64,000 bases of DNA. Source: an uncultured Roseburia sp. (GTDB lineage Bacteria > Bacillota > Clostridia > Lachnospirales > Lachnospiraceae). How positions within the stretch are numbered: the first letter of the stretch is position 1; each line of letters starts with the position of its first letter. The stretch is from the NCBI GenBank assembly GCA_947564465.1, contig CANOCV010000002.1, forward strand, positions 43,342 through 107,341, in the 5' to 3' direction. Below, in pieces: positions 18,750 through 27,634 of this stretch. The notes below the pieces were generated by a model. The model saw only the letters and a list, made by a program, of their open reading frames with translations. It had not been told where the DNA came from and did no database searches. Both the position numbers and the translations under genes were made by a program.

Positions 18750-20345
18750 TTATTTCTTTCGATACGGCGCATATTTTTTAATCACTGCCTCGGCAACCTT
18801 TAATCCGTCCATTGCCGCCGACATTATTCCGCCCGCGTATCCCGCGCCTTCCCCGCACGGATAAACGCCTTCTATATTGCTCTCAAATTCCTCGTTTCTT
18901 GAGATGCGCACCGGCGAGGAGGTGCGGCTCTCCACACCCGATAAAATGGCGTCCGCCCTGTCAAAGTCCGGAATATGTTTCGAAAAGCTGTGCATTCCCT
19001 CCACAAAGCTTTCGGAAATCACCGCAGGAAAGATTTCTCTTAAATTTGCAAAGCTTACCGCACCCTTTGCGGCGCTTGTAAATTCCCCATAAGAATCGGA
19101 TGCCTTATTTTGCTCAAAGTCAGAAAAAAGCTGTTGCGGAATACTTCCGTTTCCGATTCTAAAGGCCGCAGCCTCTAAGTCTCTCTGAAAAGCTACGCCC
19201 GCGAGCGCGCCCTGCTCTTTAAAATCCGCCGGCGTTACCGATACGATAATTGCGCTGTTGGCGTTTTTTCCGTCTCTCGCGTGATAGCTCATACCGTTTA
19301 CCGCCAGATGTTTTTCCTCCGAGGAAGCATTGACGACAAAGCCGCCGGGGCACATACAGAAGGAATAGACTCCTCTGCCGTTTTTTAAATTCGCCGTCAG
19401 TTTGTAGGAAGCCGCAGGAAGATATGCTCTGTCGGCATCCCTGTACTGACGCTTATCAATCATCTCCTGCGGATGCTCAACCCGCATTCCCACGGCAAAG
19501 GATTTCGCTTCCATAAAAATTCCGGTCTGATGCAGCATTTGAAAGGTATCCCTCGCGCTGTGCCCGATGGCAAGAATAAGAATTTGCGCTTCTTTGCCTC
19601 TGTCATGATTAAATTCCAGGGAAAAAAGCCTGCCCTCCTTTTGTTCAAGTCCCGTCAGCTGCGTTTCAAAACAAAAGCTGCCGCCGAGAGAAAGAATTTC
19701 CCTGCGGAGATTTGTCACTACGCTCTTTAGAATATCCGTTCCGATATGGGGTTTATTTATGTAGAGGATTTCCTCCGGCGCTCCCATTTTTACGAACGTT
19801 TCAAGTACAAAGCGATTTCTGCCTGCAACGTCTTTGACCAGCGTATTTAACTTGCCGTCGGAAAATGTCCCGGCGCCGCCCTCTCCGAACTGCACATTGG
19901 AATTGGGTTTTAAGGCCTGGCCCGTCCAAAAACGGCCGACATCCTTTGTGCGTTTTTCGATCTCGCTCCCACGCTCAACGACAATCGGCGCATACCCGCA
20001 TTTTGCCAGCGCATATGCGGCAAATAAGCCTGCCGGCCCGCTCCCGGCGATTACCGGACGGCTGTGAAGCGGGCTGCCGCCCGGCTGCGGAAAGTGATAC
20101 GCAATCTTGTCTGCTTTTGAAATATTCGGAAGATGATTTTTTGACAAAATCCGTTCTTCCCCCGTCAATTCCAGATCAACCGTATAAACGTAGACAATAC
20201 TGCCGTGTCTCGCATCAATAGACTGCTTTACAATTTGAAAGCTTTTGACGCTGTCTGCCCTGCTGTGCAGAATTTTGCAGGCTTTTCTTAAAATATCCTC
20301 TTTTGTGTGTTGTAACGGAACTTTCACCTGTTGCAAACGAATCAT
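18750..20345 (-). CDS. FAD-dependent dehydrogenase (COG2509-like)
   Basis: A 531-residue flavoprotein. Dinucleotide-binding motif PVIAGSGPAGLFAAYAL lies at about residue 100 after an unrelated N-terminal domain, followed by FGEGGAGTFSDGKLNT and a C-terminal FAD motif GVYPCGEGAGYAGGIMSAAMDG. This architecture fits the uncharacterised bacterial FAD-dependent dehydrogenases of COG2509. The ATG at 20345 overlaps the stop of the preceding gene (ATGA), so the two flavoproteins are translationally coupled. Substrate unknown. Confidence 0.8.
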   Translation of the reverse strand: MIRLQQVKVPLQHTKEDILRKACKILHSRADSVKSFQIVKQSIDARHGSIVYVYTVDLELTGEERILSKNHLPNISKADKIAYHFPQPGGSPLHSRPVIAGSGPAGLFAAYALAKCGYAPIVVERGSEIEKRTKDVGRFWTGQALKPNSNVQFGEGGAGTFSDGKLNTLVKDVAGRNRFVLETFVKMGAPEEILYINKPHIGTDILKSVVTNLRREILSLGGSFCFETQLTGLEQKEGRLFSLEFNHDRGKEAQILILAIGHSARDTFQMLHQTGIFMEAKSFAVGMRVEHPQEMIDKRQYRDADRAYLPAASYKLTANLKNGRGVYSFCMCPGGFVVNASSEEKHLAVNGMSYHARDGKNANSAIIVSVTPADFKEQGALAGVAFQRDLEAAAFRIGNGSIPQQLFSDFEQNKASDSYGEFTSAAKGAVSFANLREIFPAVISESFVEGMHSFSKHIPDFDRADAILSGVESRTSSPVRISRNEEFESNIEGVYPCGEGAGYAGGIMSAAMDGLKVAEAVIKKYAPYRKK

Positions 20346-21592
20346 ATTTTCTCCCTTATCTTTTCCGCCGCGCTCCTCCCCGCCACACAGCCGCTTGACC
20401 AGGCCCACTGCAGGTTATAGCCGCCGCATCTTCCGTCTATATCAATCATCTCTCCCGCAAAATACAGTCCCGAAACAAGACGTGACTCCAAAGTTGCATT
20501 ATTTATTTCGGTTGTATCAACACCACCCGCCGTTGTCTGCGCCGCATCAAACTTTTTGGTTCCGGTGATATCGACATGAAATTCACGGATTACCTTTACA
20601 AGCCTGGAAAGCTGCTTTCGGCTGACCTTTGCGGCTTCTACGGTCTCTTCTATATCCGCAAGACGCAAAAAAAGCGGAATCAGCTTCCGGTTATACATTC
20701 CAACCAGCGCCTGATTGGCGCTTATTCCTTCTCTGTTATAACGCCGGATAAGCAGCTCTCTCAATTCTTCTTTGGCAAGCTCCGGAGAAAAATCAATCTG
20801 CACATAAACCTTTTTTGACTCATTCAAAGCTCTTGCCGCAAACCTGCTCAGCTGGAAGACCGGTATGCCTGAAATTCCGAAATCAGTCAGCTGAAGCTCC
20901 CCTCTCTCCGCTAAAATCGGGTGGTCATCTATATACAATTTTATCATGGCTTCTGCACGAATTCCTGCAATTTCTTTAAAAAATGCTCCTTTTCCCTGCA
21001 GTTGTACAAGGGCAGGTACGACGGGTATCACATGATGTCCCATTTTTTTTAGGTACAGAAAACCGCTGCCGTCGCTTCCCGTCTTTTTAGCCGCACATCC
21101 TCCCGTCGCCATCAGACAGGCTTTGCTGTAAAAATTTCCCGATTTCGTCTCAAGGCAAAACAGATCGTTTTGTTTCTCAATTGAGCGGATTGCGCAATTA
21201 TAAATTATTTTAACGTCAAGACGGCCAAGCTCCGTCAAAAGAACCTCCCGCACCGAGGAAGCCTGCCCGCTTGCCGGATAGTAATAGCCGTCTTTTTCCC
21301 TCGGATAAATCCCAATCTCTTCAAAAAACGACAGGGTATCCGTAAACGAAAATCTCTCCATGATCTGCAATACAAATGCAGGGTCGTCGCCATAATAATT
21401 TTCGACACCCTGCCTGCTGTTCGTATAATTGCATTTTCCGTTTCCCGTCGCAAGAATTTTTTTTCCCGCCGTCTCCATATGCTCTAAGACCAGAACATCG
21501 GCTCCCGCCCTTGCGGCAAAAATCGCCGCCGTCATTCCGGCAGCGCCTGCGCCGACTACAATGATCTCACTTATTTTCCTCTTCTGCTTCAT
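20342..21592 (-). CDS. HI0933-family flavoprotein
   Basis: A 416-residue NAD(P)/FAD oxidoreductase of the HI0933 (aminoacetone oxidase-like) family. The Rossmann motif VVGAGAAGMTAAIFAARAG is at the N-terminus, then TGNGKCNYTN and, near the end, GLYFAGEMIDIDGRCGGYNLQWAWSSG, which is diagnostic. It has a consensus promoter upstream and is coupled to the next flavoprotein gene by a 4-nt overlap. Physiological substrate unknown. Confidence 0.82.
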   Translation of the reverse strand: MKQKRKISEIIVVGAGAAGMTAAIFAARAGADVLVLEHMETAGKKILATGNGKCNYTNSRQGVENYYGDDPAFVLQIMERFSFTDTLSFFEEIGIYPREKDGYYYPASGQASSVREVLLTELGRLDVKIIYNCAIRSIEKQNDLFCLETKSGNFYSKACLMATGGCAAKKTGSDGSGFLYLKKMGHHVIPVVPALVQLQGKGAFFKEIAGIRAEAMIKLYIDDHPILAERGELQLTDFGISGIPVFQLSRFAARALNESKKVYVQIDFSPELAKEELRELLIRRYNREGISANQALVGMYNRKLIPLFLRLADIEETVEAAKVSRKQLSRLVKVIREFHVDITGTKKFDAAQTTAGGVDTTEINNATLESRLVSGLYFAGEMIDIDGRCGGYNLQWAWSSGCVAGRSAAEKIREKI

Positions 21593-21644
21593 CACAATAG
21601 AAATGCCTTTATTTTACTTATTTTGTCTTGGACAATTACTTAAA

Positions 21645-21673
21645 AGTATACCGCTAACCACTGTCTGTGTCAA
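21645..21673 (-). promoter_or_regulatory. Strong SigA-type promoter of the flavoprotein operon
   Basis: Minus strand: TTGACA, 17-nt spacer, TATACT, ending about 50 nt before the first ATG. It probably also feeds the mutS-mutL-miaA genes downstream. Confidence 0.75.
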
Positions 21674-21686
21674 ACTTTCTGTTTCA

Positions 21687-22076
21687 CTAACTGGAATAAT
21701 TTTCCAGAAAATCGTAAAGCTCACTTAGATCCTTGAACATTTTTCCCGTTGCGATCTCCTTTTGCAAATCGTCGGGAAGCTCTTCGATACGGATTGCCGT
21801 ATACATATAAACAGTTTCCAAATCCTTTTTATAGACGACCAGATAACCTTCCTCCGCTGTGATCATGTAGTCGTAAGGAGTTTTCATGATTGCAATTTCC
21901 GTGACTTCTTCTGTAATTTCTCCGTTATTTTCCGCTCCCGCCTTTGCCTCCGTCTCTGCCCCGGTTTCGTTTTGTATTCGGATTTCTCCCAGAAGCTCAT
22001 AGCCAAGAAACAGGCAGAGAAGTGCGGACAATACGGTTGTCGCGTAAAAAATGCGGATACGGTTTGTTCTATTCAT
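21687..22076 (-). CDS. BofC C-terminal domain-like protein
   Basis: A 129-residue protein: one N-terminal membrane segment (about 7-27), an acidic/Ala-rich linker, then a domain reading YMITAEEGYLVVYKKDLE and ending DLSELYDFLENYSS. This resembles the C-terminal domain of BofC, a forespore protein that in Bacillus restrains SpoIVB in sigma-K checkpoint signalling. The match is from pattern memory. The ATG at 22076 has GTGGGTG upstream; a TTG 15 nt earlier is the alternative. Neighbouring SpoVB-like and Yqf genes support a sporulation link. Confidence 0.55.
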   Translation of the reverse strand: MNRTNRIRIFYATTVLSALLCLFLGYELLGEIRIQNETGAETEAKAGAENNGEITEEVTEIAIMKTPYDYMITAEEGYLVVYKKDLETVYMYTAIRIEELPDDLQKEIATGKMFKDLSELYDFLENYSS

Positions 22077-22131
22077 AATAATCACCCACAAACAGTATCC
22101 ACATTTTTCCTAAAATTTATTCCGTAAAATC

Positions 22132-23814
22132 TTATTTTAACAGATGCATTTTAACGGCAATCCTGACAAGAAGCCTGCCTTTCGGAAATCGTAACAACTC
22201 TTCCCTGTTTAACCCCTTCATCAAAAGAAGACTGATAAAATAACATATCGCTCCAAGTATAATCGCTACCGCAGTAGCAATTGCATTACAGACTGTACCT
22301 GATACGGCATCGGCAAGAAGCAAATCCATGCCAAAATACAAAAGATAAACAACCACTCCCATGACAATTGATGCTCCAAACGGCACTAAAAAGGTTTTTA
22401 CAATCTCCTGTCTGTAACCGCTGTATTTTTTTACCGACATAGCATTCAAAATACACATCAGAAGTGCGAAGATTGCATTTGCATACACGACTGCGTAGAT
22501 ATCCATATGAAATCCAAACATCATCACAAGAAGGCATACAATATGTAATACCAATGCAATCACCGCATTTTTGACCGGCTCGCTCATACGATTGATACCC
22601 TGAAGCAGACCATTGGAGAGGGTAGACATCGAATAGAATACAATTGCAATCGCCCCGCTTCTCAATATTCCTGCCGATATTGCCGAACTGTCGTGGAACA
22701 AAAGCTGCATAATCGGAGATGCCAAAACCCCTACGCCGACGGCGCACGGAAACGCGATCACCATAATAAATCGTATGGATGAATTAATCTGATCTTTCAC
22801 CGCCGCCTTATCCTTGACGGCGTATGCCGCCGTCAGACTTGGCACACATGACGCAGCCATCGCTGAGGCAATGGATATCGGGATATTGATAATCGTCTTA
22901 TACTTGCGTACAAAAATCCCCCACCAGATACCGACGTCGTTCGCATCATATCCCTGCAGTGCCGATACATGCTTAAAGATACTGTTGTCCAGAATCGAAC
23001 TGATATTGTATACGGTTGTACTCAACAAGACCGGTACTATTGTAATCAAAAGCACGCGGAAAATATCGCCGTAGCTCTCGCGCTGCCTGCTTTTATCTCT
23101 CCGCATCTGACGTTTAAAGATACCCTTATATGCCAAAAACAAAAAACCGACGAATAGCAGTGCAAACACAGCCCCGATATTTGTGCCAAGCGCTCCGCCC
23201 GCCGCACCGTATGCCGCGGAATACTCCTCCGAATTTCCAAGGACGGCGCCGATTCTCTCTCCGTAACCGTAGAGTAAAAAGGCGGCGGCCACGCTGACGA
23301 TTGCATTAAAAATCTGTTCCACAATCTGTGACACCGCACTTGGCATCATCGTTCCGAGTCCCTGGAAAAAACCGCGCACAACACCCAGAACTGCCACGAC
23401 AAAAATAGTCGGAGCAATTACCTTTAAGGCAAAGATACTAAGCGGCGTCAGAAAAACTTTTGTTGTAAAATACCCTGCTCCCAGGTATAAGATCAGGGAG
23501 GCCGCTCCGCCGGATACAACGGCAAGCATTAACGCACCCTTGAATACTTTGTACGCATTCCGGCGCTGCCCTCTCGACACACGCACGGATACCAGCTTAG
23601 AAACTGCCAGGGGCAGACTGTATGAGGAAATCAAAAGAAGCATACTGTAAAGGTCATACGCTGTCGCATAATAATTATTTCCTTTATCTCCTATAATATT
23701 GGTCAACGGAATATTATACAAAAGACCGATAATGCGGCTTAACAGGGATGCAACCGCAAGGATTGATCCCTGAACCAGTACGTTTGATTCCGTTTTTTTC
23801 TTTGAATTACCCAT
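22132..23814 (-). CDS. Polysaccharide/lipid II flippase-like protein (SpoVB/MurJ superfamily)
   Basis: A 560-residue MOP-superfamily membrane protein with about 14 helices. The start region SILAVASLLSRIIGLLYNIPLTNIIG is typical of SpoVB-like and YtgP-like proteins. Such proteins move lipid-linked glycans across the membrane; SpoVB is needed for spore cortex. Whether this one handles lipid II in growth or sporulation cannot be told from sequence alone. It lies just after the DUF3048 lipoprotein gene (gap 18 nt). Confidence 0.8.
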   Translation of the reverse strand: MGNSKKKTESNVLVQGSILAVASLLSRIIGLLYNIPLTNIIGDKGNNYYATAYDLYSMLLLISSYSLPLAVSKLVSVRVSRGQRRNAYKVFKGALMLAVVSGGAASLILYLGAGYFTTKVFLTPLSIFALKVIAPTIFVVAVLGVVRGFFQGLGTMMPSAVSQIVEQIFNAIVSVAAAFLLYGYGERIGAVLGNSEEYSAAYGAAGGALGTNIGAVFALLFVGFLFLAYKGIFKRQMRRDKSRQRESYGDIFRVLLITIVPVLLSTTVYNISSILDNSIFKHVSALQGYDANDVGIWWGIFVRKYKTIINIPISIASAMAASCVPSLTAAYAVKDKAAVKDQINSSIRFIMVIAFPCAVGVGVLASPIMQLLFHDSSAISAGILRSGAIAIVFYSMSTLSNGLLQGINRMSEPVKNAVIALVLHIVCLLVMMFGFHMDIYAVVYANAIFALLMCILNAMSVKKYSGYRQEIVKTFLVPFGASIVMGVVVYLLYFGMDLLLADAVSGTVCNAIATAVAIILGAICYFISLLLMKGLNREELLRFPKGRLLVRIAVKMHLLK

Positions 23815-23832
23815 AAAAAATAGCCCTCAAGT

Positions 23833-24954
23833 TTAATTTGCCGCCTTCGCTTCCTCAAATTCAGCTTCCGTCGCATAAACGCCCACACGTTTTACTGCGT
23901 CATTCAATACAATACATACACATGTTTTTCCCTGATTCAGGGTAATTTCGTTTCCGTCGGAGTCATAGTAACGTGCAGGCGATTTGTCGTCTTCCTTTTT
24001 CCACGTTATATCAATACATTTTCCGTTTGTAATGAATTTACCCTCGCCCGTTCCGGCTGCCTTTACATCAAGGTATCCCTTGTCGGCATCTAAAACCGTA
24101 TAATCCGAATACTGGAAAATAATATTCTTAAACCGCAGCTGCTCGTTGTTGTTGGCGTCTACATGCTTATCCTTATACTGGAAGCGATAGTAAAGCCCCT
24201 CTTCTTCGTCGTAGACAAACCACGGTTTGTTTAACGGATAACCCGGCTGTACAACGGCGGCATCTACGCTGTTTTTTAAGTCTACGGTCTCACCGTCAGC
24301 CGCAAACTGATAATGTCCCTCAAAGGAATCTTCATACTCGGTTCTGTGCTCTCTGTATTCGATTGCCGCATTAATGCCGTCTGTTGACGTAAACGCATTG
24401 TGAGGCGCTTTTCTTGAGCTGTCACGTGTAAACGCAAGACTGTCTATTTTGCCGTCTAATCCGTTTAAATCGTCGACAAGCCCGCTCTCCAGCAGCGGCT
24501 CCGCATAGATTGCCTGCCCGTAATGCATATAGATCGCATCAAACTCCACCGCATAATATGCAAAATAGTGACGGCAGCTGCGAACGGAACCGATTCTTTC
24601 TATGTCAGAATAATCCTGATAGATTCCCATAAGTCTTGTGATACCGCCCTCTACCGGAACCTCGTATAAAACGTCCGCCGGGTATGTGCCGTATTGCGGC
24701 AGTGCGTCCGACGTATTTCCAATCATAACGGCAAGCGGCCTCTTCGCTGCCGTCTCCTCCTCCATCGGCTCGCCTGTCAAAAGATTGCGTCCTTTTAAAC
24801 GCTTGGCCGCATCCTCCGTTTTCGGTTCGGTTTCTTCCTCCACAAGCCGTTCCGTTTCCGTATCTTTCGGCGCTTCCTCTTTTTTCTTACATCCTGTAAA
24901 TACAAATCCAAGACATGCACATATCAGAAGAGCGGATACTGTCAGTTTTTTCAT
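23833..24954 (-). CDS. DUF3048 (YerB-like) lipoprotein
   Basis: A 373-residue secreted lipoprotein: signal peptide MKKLTVSALLICACLGFVF with lipobox FTGC, then a charged linker rich in Lys/Glu. The DUF3048 core shows RPLAVMIGNTSDALPQYG and RIGSVRSCRHYFAYYAVEFD. Function of the family is unknown. I chose the ATG at 24954, which has GGAGGAAAAGG upstream; the ATG at 24969 lies inside that RBS and overlaps the ybeY stop. Confidence 0.85.
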   Translation of the reverse strand: MKKLTVSALLICACLGFVFTGCKKKEEAPKDTETERLVEEETEPKTEDAAKRLKGRNLLTGEPMEEETAAKRPLAVMIGNTSDALPQYGTYPADVLYEVPVEGGITRLMGIYQDYSDIERIGSVRSCRHYFAYYAVEFDAIYMHYGQAIYAEPLLESGLVDDLNGLDGKIDSLAFTRDSSRKAPHNAFTSTDGINAAIEYREHRTEYEDSFEGHYQFAADGETVDLKNSVDAAVVQPGYPLNKPWFVYDEEEGLYYRFQYKDKHVDANNNEQLRFKNIIFQYSDYTVLDADKGYLDVKAAGTGEGKFITNGKCIDITWKKEDDKSPARYYDSDGNEITLNQGKTCVCIVLNDAVKRVGVYATEAEFEEAKAAN

Positions 24955-24969
24955 GCCCTTTTCCTCCAT

Positions 24970-25467
24970 TCATCGTTGTATTTTCATTTCATTTAATATT
25001 TCTTCTTGTCTTTTTTCCATAAATGCAGCTTCCTTTTGTTCCATATGGTCATAGCCAAAAAGATGCAGCATACTATGTACAATCAGAAAGGCAAATTCAC
25101 GCTTTACGCTGTGCCCGAACTCTTCGGCCTGCGCATAGATCTTTGGTACGCACAGAATAATATCGCCCAGTATTACTTCTCCCGTGTCGGGATTAAAATT
25201 ATCTACCACATCCTCCCCGATGCCTTCAAAAGCTCCCGGCGCCTCATAATCCAGCATCGGAAAGGATAACACATCTGTGGAGCGATCTATGCCCCGATAT
25301 TCCAGATTGATTGCCCGAATCGTATCTTCATCTACCAGCGTCAGGTTAATTTCCGCCTCATACGGAAATTTCTCCCGCTCTATGGTATACGAAATCACGT
25401 CATTCGCAAGTGCCTTATAATCAAACGGAAACTCACTTTCGGTCTCATTTTCCAAAAGCAATGTCAT
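24970..25467 (-). CDS. ybeY: rRNA maturation endoribonuclease YbeY
   Basis: A 165-residue zinc endoribonuclease involved in 16S rRNA 3' end processing and ribosome quality control. The metal motif H-S-M-L-H-L-F-G-Y-D-H has His131, His135 and His141. TDVLSFP (64-70) and GDIILC (101-106) are conserved. It overlaps the preceding gene by ATGA, and phoH lies one gene further upstream, the usual phoH-pgpH-ybeY order of Firmicutes. Confidence 0.94.
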   Translation of the reverse strand: MTLLLENETESEFPFDYKALANDVISYTIEREKFPYEAEINLTLVDEDTIRAINLEYRGIDRSTDVLSFPMLDYEAPGAFEGIGEDVVDNFNPDTGEVILGDIILCVPKIYAQAEEFGHSVKREFAFLIVHSMLHLFGYDHMEQKEAAFMEKRQEEILNEMKIQR

Positions 25468-26648
25468 AACAGTGTCACTCCCTTCACCAGATATTCCCGG
25501 ATTTTGAGGTACTGATTCATACTAAGACCCGATTCGTCATAAATTCCGGAAGAAGATTTTTCATCCAGCGTCTGATAAATCACAATACTATGGTTCCATG
25601 CGTTTGACAGAGTGTCCTTGTCAAGCAGTTCAAATTTGGCGATTACCGCGTCGACCATATGTACAATCGCAGATTCCTTTGTACTTGGCAGACGCTCCTC
25701 CCCGTTGTATTCCGCCAAAATCTGTACGACCTCTTCAGGAAGACAGTTTGCCTGTGCACGCGCCACACCGTTTGCAACAAAAGGCTCACCCTCAATTCTT
25801 CCAAGCCGATAATAAAAACCTGCAGCCGCGGCGATATCCGGATTGGCTTTCACCAAAAGCGCACACTGATATGCCGTTTTGGAAACATTCTGTGCATGGA
25901 GAAAATCTATCTCGGAATATCCCTTTAATTCCTTCGCAAGCGGGTAATCCGACTCAATAATCTCTCTGAAATTATTCTCCTTTTCCGCCTTTGCCTGTCC
26001 GCTTATTTTGTGAAAGTAAAGCATGGAAAATAATACCGCGGCCGCTCCGCATACGGCGCCGCCCTTTACAAGATAGGAGTTCCTTTCAAGGGTTGCAAAA
26101 TAATAAAACAACTCCGGCATTACAAGCGATATCCCCATAATGATTAAGCTTATGCTTAATCTGTTTTTCTTCCTTTCAAGCCATGACACAAGCAAAACGC
26201 CGACCAGTGAAAGCAGAAGGTAGCATGCAAGCTCGTAAATGCTGCACTCAGACATCATACATAAGAACAAATCAAGATAAACGCTGACTGCTGCGCCTAC
26301 CGCCGGATTCGAAGCGGCAGTCATCCAAATTGCAGGAATCATAACCGGTACAAGGTACGACGGAAGAAACGAGAATATGAAATATAATAACAGAACACAG
26401 AGGAAAGACGGACATAAAAAACGGTAGCTGTCAGCCCGATTGCTATTTAAGCGTCCGCCAAGCCTCTCTGATTCCAGGAAGGCCAAAAAAACAGGAAAAA
26501 ACAGCACCTGAAGCAAAATAAAAGCAATAACGGTATCAATCCAAAGCCGAAAACGCAAAGTTAACGATACCGTAAAAATTATTGCGCCTGCCGTCATCAA
26601 CAGAAGCCGGCGGACTCTTTTGAACGAAAAATGTTTTTCCTTTATCAT
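25464..26648 (-). CDS. PgpH-like 7TM protein with degenerate HD domain
   Basis: A 394-residue protein in the exact position of pgpH (yqfF) between phoH and ybeY, coupled to both by ATGA overlaps. Residues about 10-215 hold roughly seven membrane helices; 225-394 align with the HD phosphohydrolase domain. The usual large extracellular 7TMR-HDED region (about 300 residues in PgpH) is missing. Metal ligands are lost: the first His is kept (LHAQNV, His251), but YYHDIGK reads YYRLGR (residues 279-284) and the later HHG reads YNG. Active PgpH degrades c-di-AMP; this copy should not hydrolyse it and may be a scaffold or ligand sensor. Confidence 0.7.
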   Translation of the reverse strand: MIKEKHFSFKRVRRLLLMTAGAIIFTVSLTLRFRLWIDTVIAFILLQVLFFPVFLAFLESERLGGRLNSNRADSYRFLCPSFLCVLLLYFIFSFLPSYLVPVMIPAIWMTAASNPAVGAAVSVYLDLFLCMMSECSIYELACYLLLSLVGVLLVSWLERKKNRLSISLIIMGISLVMPELFYYFATLERNSYLVKGGAVCGAAAVLFSMLYFHKISGQAKAEKENNFREIIESDYPLAKELKGYSEIDFLHAQNVSKTAYQCALLVKANPDIAAAAGFYYRLGRIEGEPFVANGVARAQANCLPEEVVQILAEYNGEERLPSTKESAIVHMVDAVIAKFELLDKDTLSNAWNHSIVIYQTLDEKSSSGIYDESGLSMNQYLKIREYLVKGVTLL

Positions 26649-27634
26649 TTCCTCACCCGTTTTTTCTGTCTGTCCCTTGCCCTGTTTTCGTAATCCTCAT
26701 ACGCGGTTACAATCTTTTGTACCAGCGGATGCCTGACGACATCTGCGCTTGTCAACGGACAGATTGCAATCTCGTCCACCTTTTTTAAAACTCTCAAAGC
26801 CACGTCAAGACCGGAAACCGCCTGCGGCGCCAGATCCTTTTGCGTCGCATCTCCGGTAATTACTACCTTGGAACCAAAACCGATTCTTGTCAGAAACATT
26901 TTCATCTGAGCCGGCGTCGTATTCTGCGCTTCATCCAAAATAATAAATGCATTGTCCAAAGTACGCCCTCTCATATATGCAAGGGGCGCCACCTCGATCA
27001 GACCCTTTTCCATATTTTTCTGGAAGCTCTCCGCCCCCATAATCTGATACAGCGCATCATATAGCGGTCTTAAATACGGATCAACCTTGCTCTGTAAATC
27101 GCCCGGAAGAAATCCAAGCTTTTCCCCTGCTTCAATCGCCGGACGCGTTAAAATGATTCTGTTCACCTCTTCATTTTTAAATGCCGTAATCGCCATCGCC
27201 ATCGCAAGATATGTCTTGCCGGTTCCCGCCGGTCCGATTCCGAACACGACCATCCTGCTCCTGATCGCATCCACATACGCCTTCTGTCCCAGTGTTTTGG
27301 GCTTTATAGGCTTCCCGTTTATCGTATGGCAGATCGTATCCTTATCAATCTCTACGACAAGGGATTCCTTTGCCTGCCGGTGCAGCGTAAGGGTATAATC
27401 CACATTCTGCTCCGTAATCTCATTGCCGCGCCCGGCAAGCTTTATAAGCTGCTCAAATACGCTGCAAGCGCTCTTAATATTTGCCTCGTTTCCAAGAATT
27501 TTTACGGAATCATCCCTGGTTACCACCGTAACATTAAGAGCGCGCTCAATTTTTTTTAAATGCTTATCAAATTGTCCGAATACGTTTACCATGTATTCCG
27601 CCGGCATTTTTATTGTAACTTCACTCAAGCTCAT
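26645..27634 (-). CDS. phoH: PhoH family P-loop ATPase
   Basis: A 329-residue PhoH-like protein, thought to act in RNA metabolism together with YbeY. A KH-like N-terminal region is followed by Walker A GPAGTGKTYLAMAMA and Walker B IILDEAQN, and a motif GDATQKDL. The start is uncertain: the ATG at 27634 has AAAGG 11 nt upstream, while an ATG at 27652 is 6 codons longer. Both overlap the end of yqfD. Order yqfC-yqfD-phoH is conserved in sporulating Firmicutes. Confidence 0.92.
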   Translation of the reverse strand: MSLSEVTIKMPAEYMVNVFGQFDKHLKKIERALNVTVVTRDDSVKILGNEANIKSACSVFEQLIKLAGRGNEITEQNVDYTLTLHRQAKESLVVEIDKDTICHTINGKPIKPKTLGQKAYVDAIRSRMVVFGIGPAGTGKTYLAMAMAITAFKNEEVNRIILTRPAIEAGEKLGFLPGDLQSKVDPYLRPLYDALYQIMGAESFQKNMEKGLIEVAPLAYMRGRTLDNAFIILDEAQNTTPAQMKMFLTRIGFGSKVVITGDATQKDLAPQAVSGLDVALRVLKKVDEIAICPLTSADVVRHPLVQKIVTAYEDYENRARDRQKKRVRK

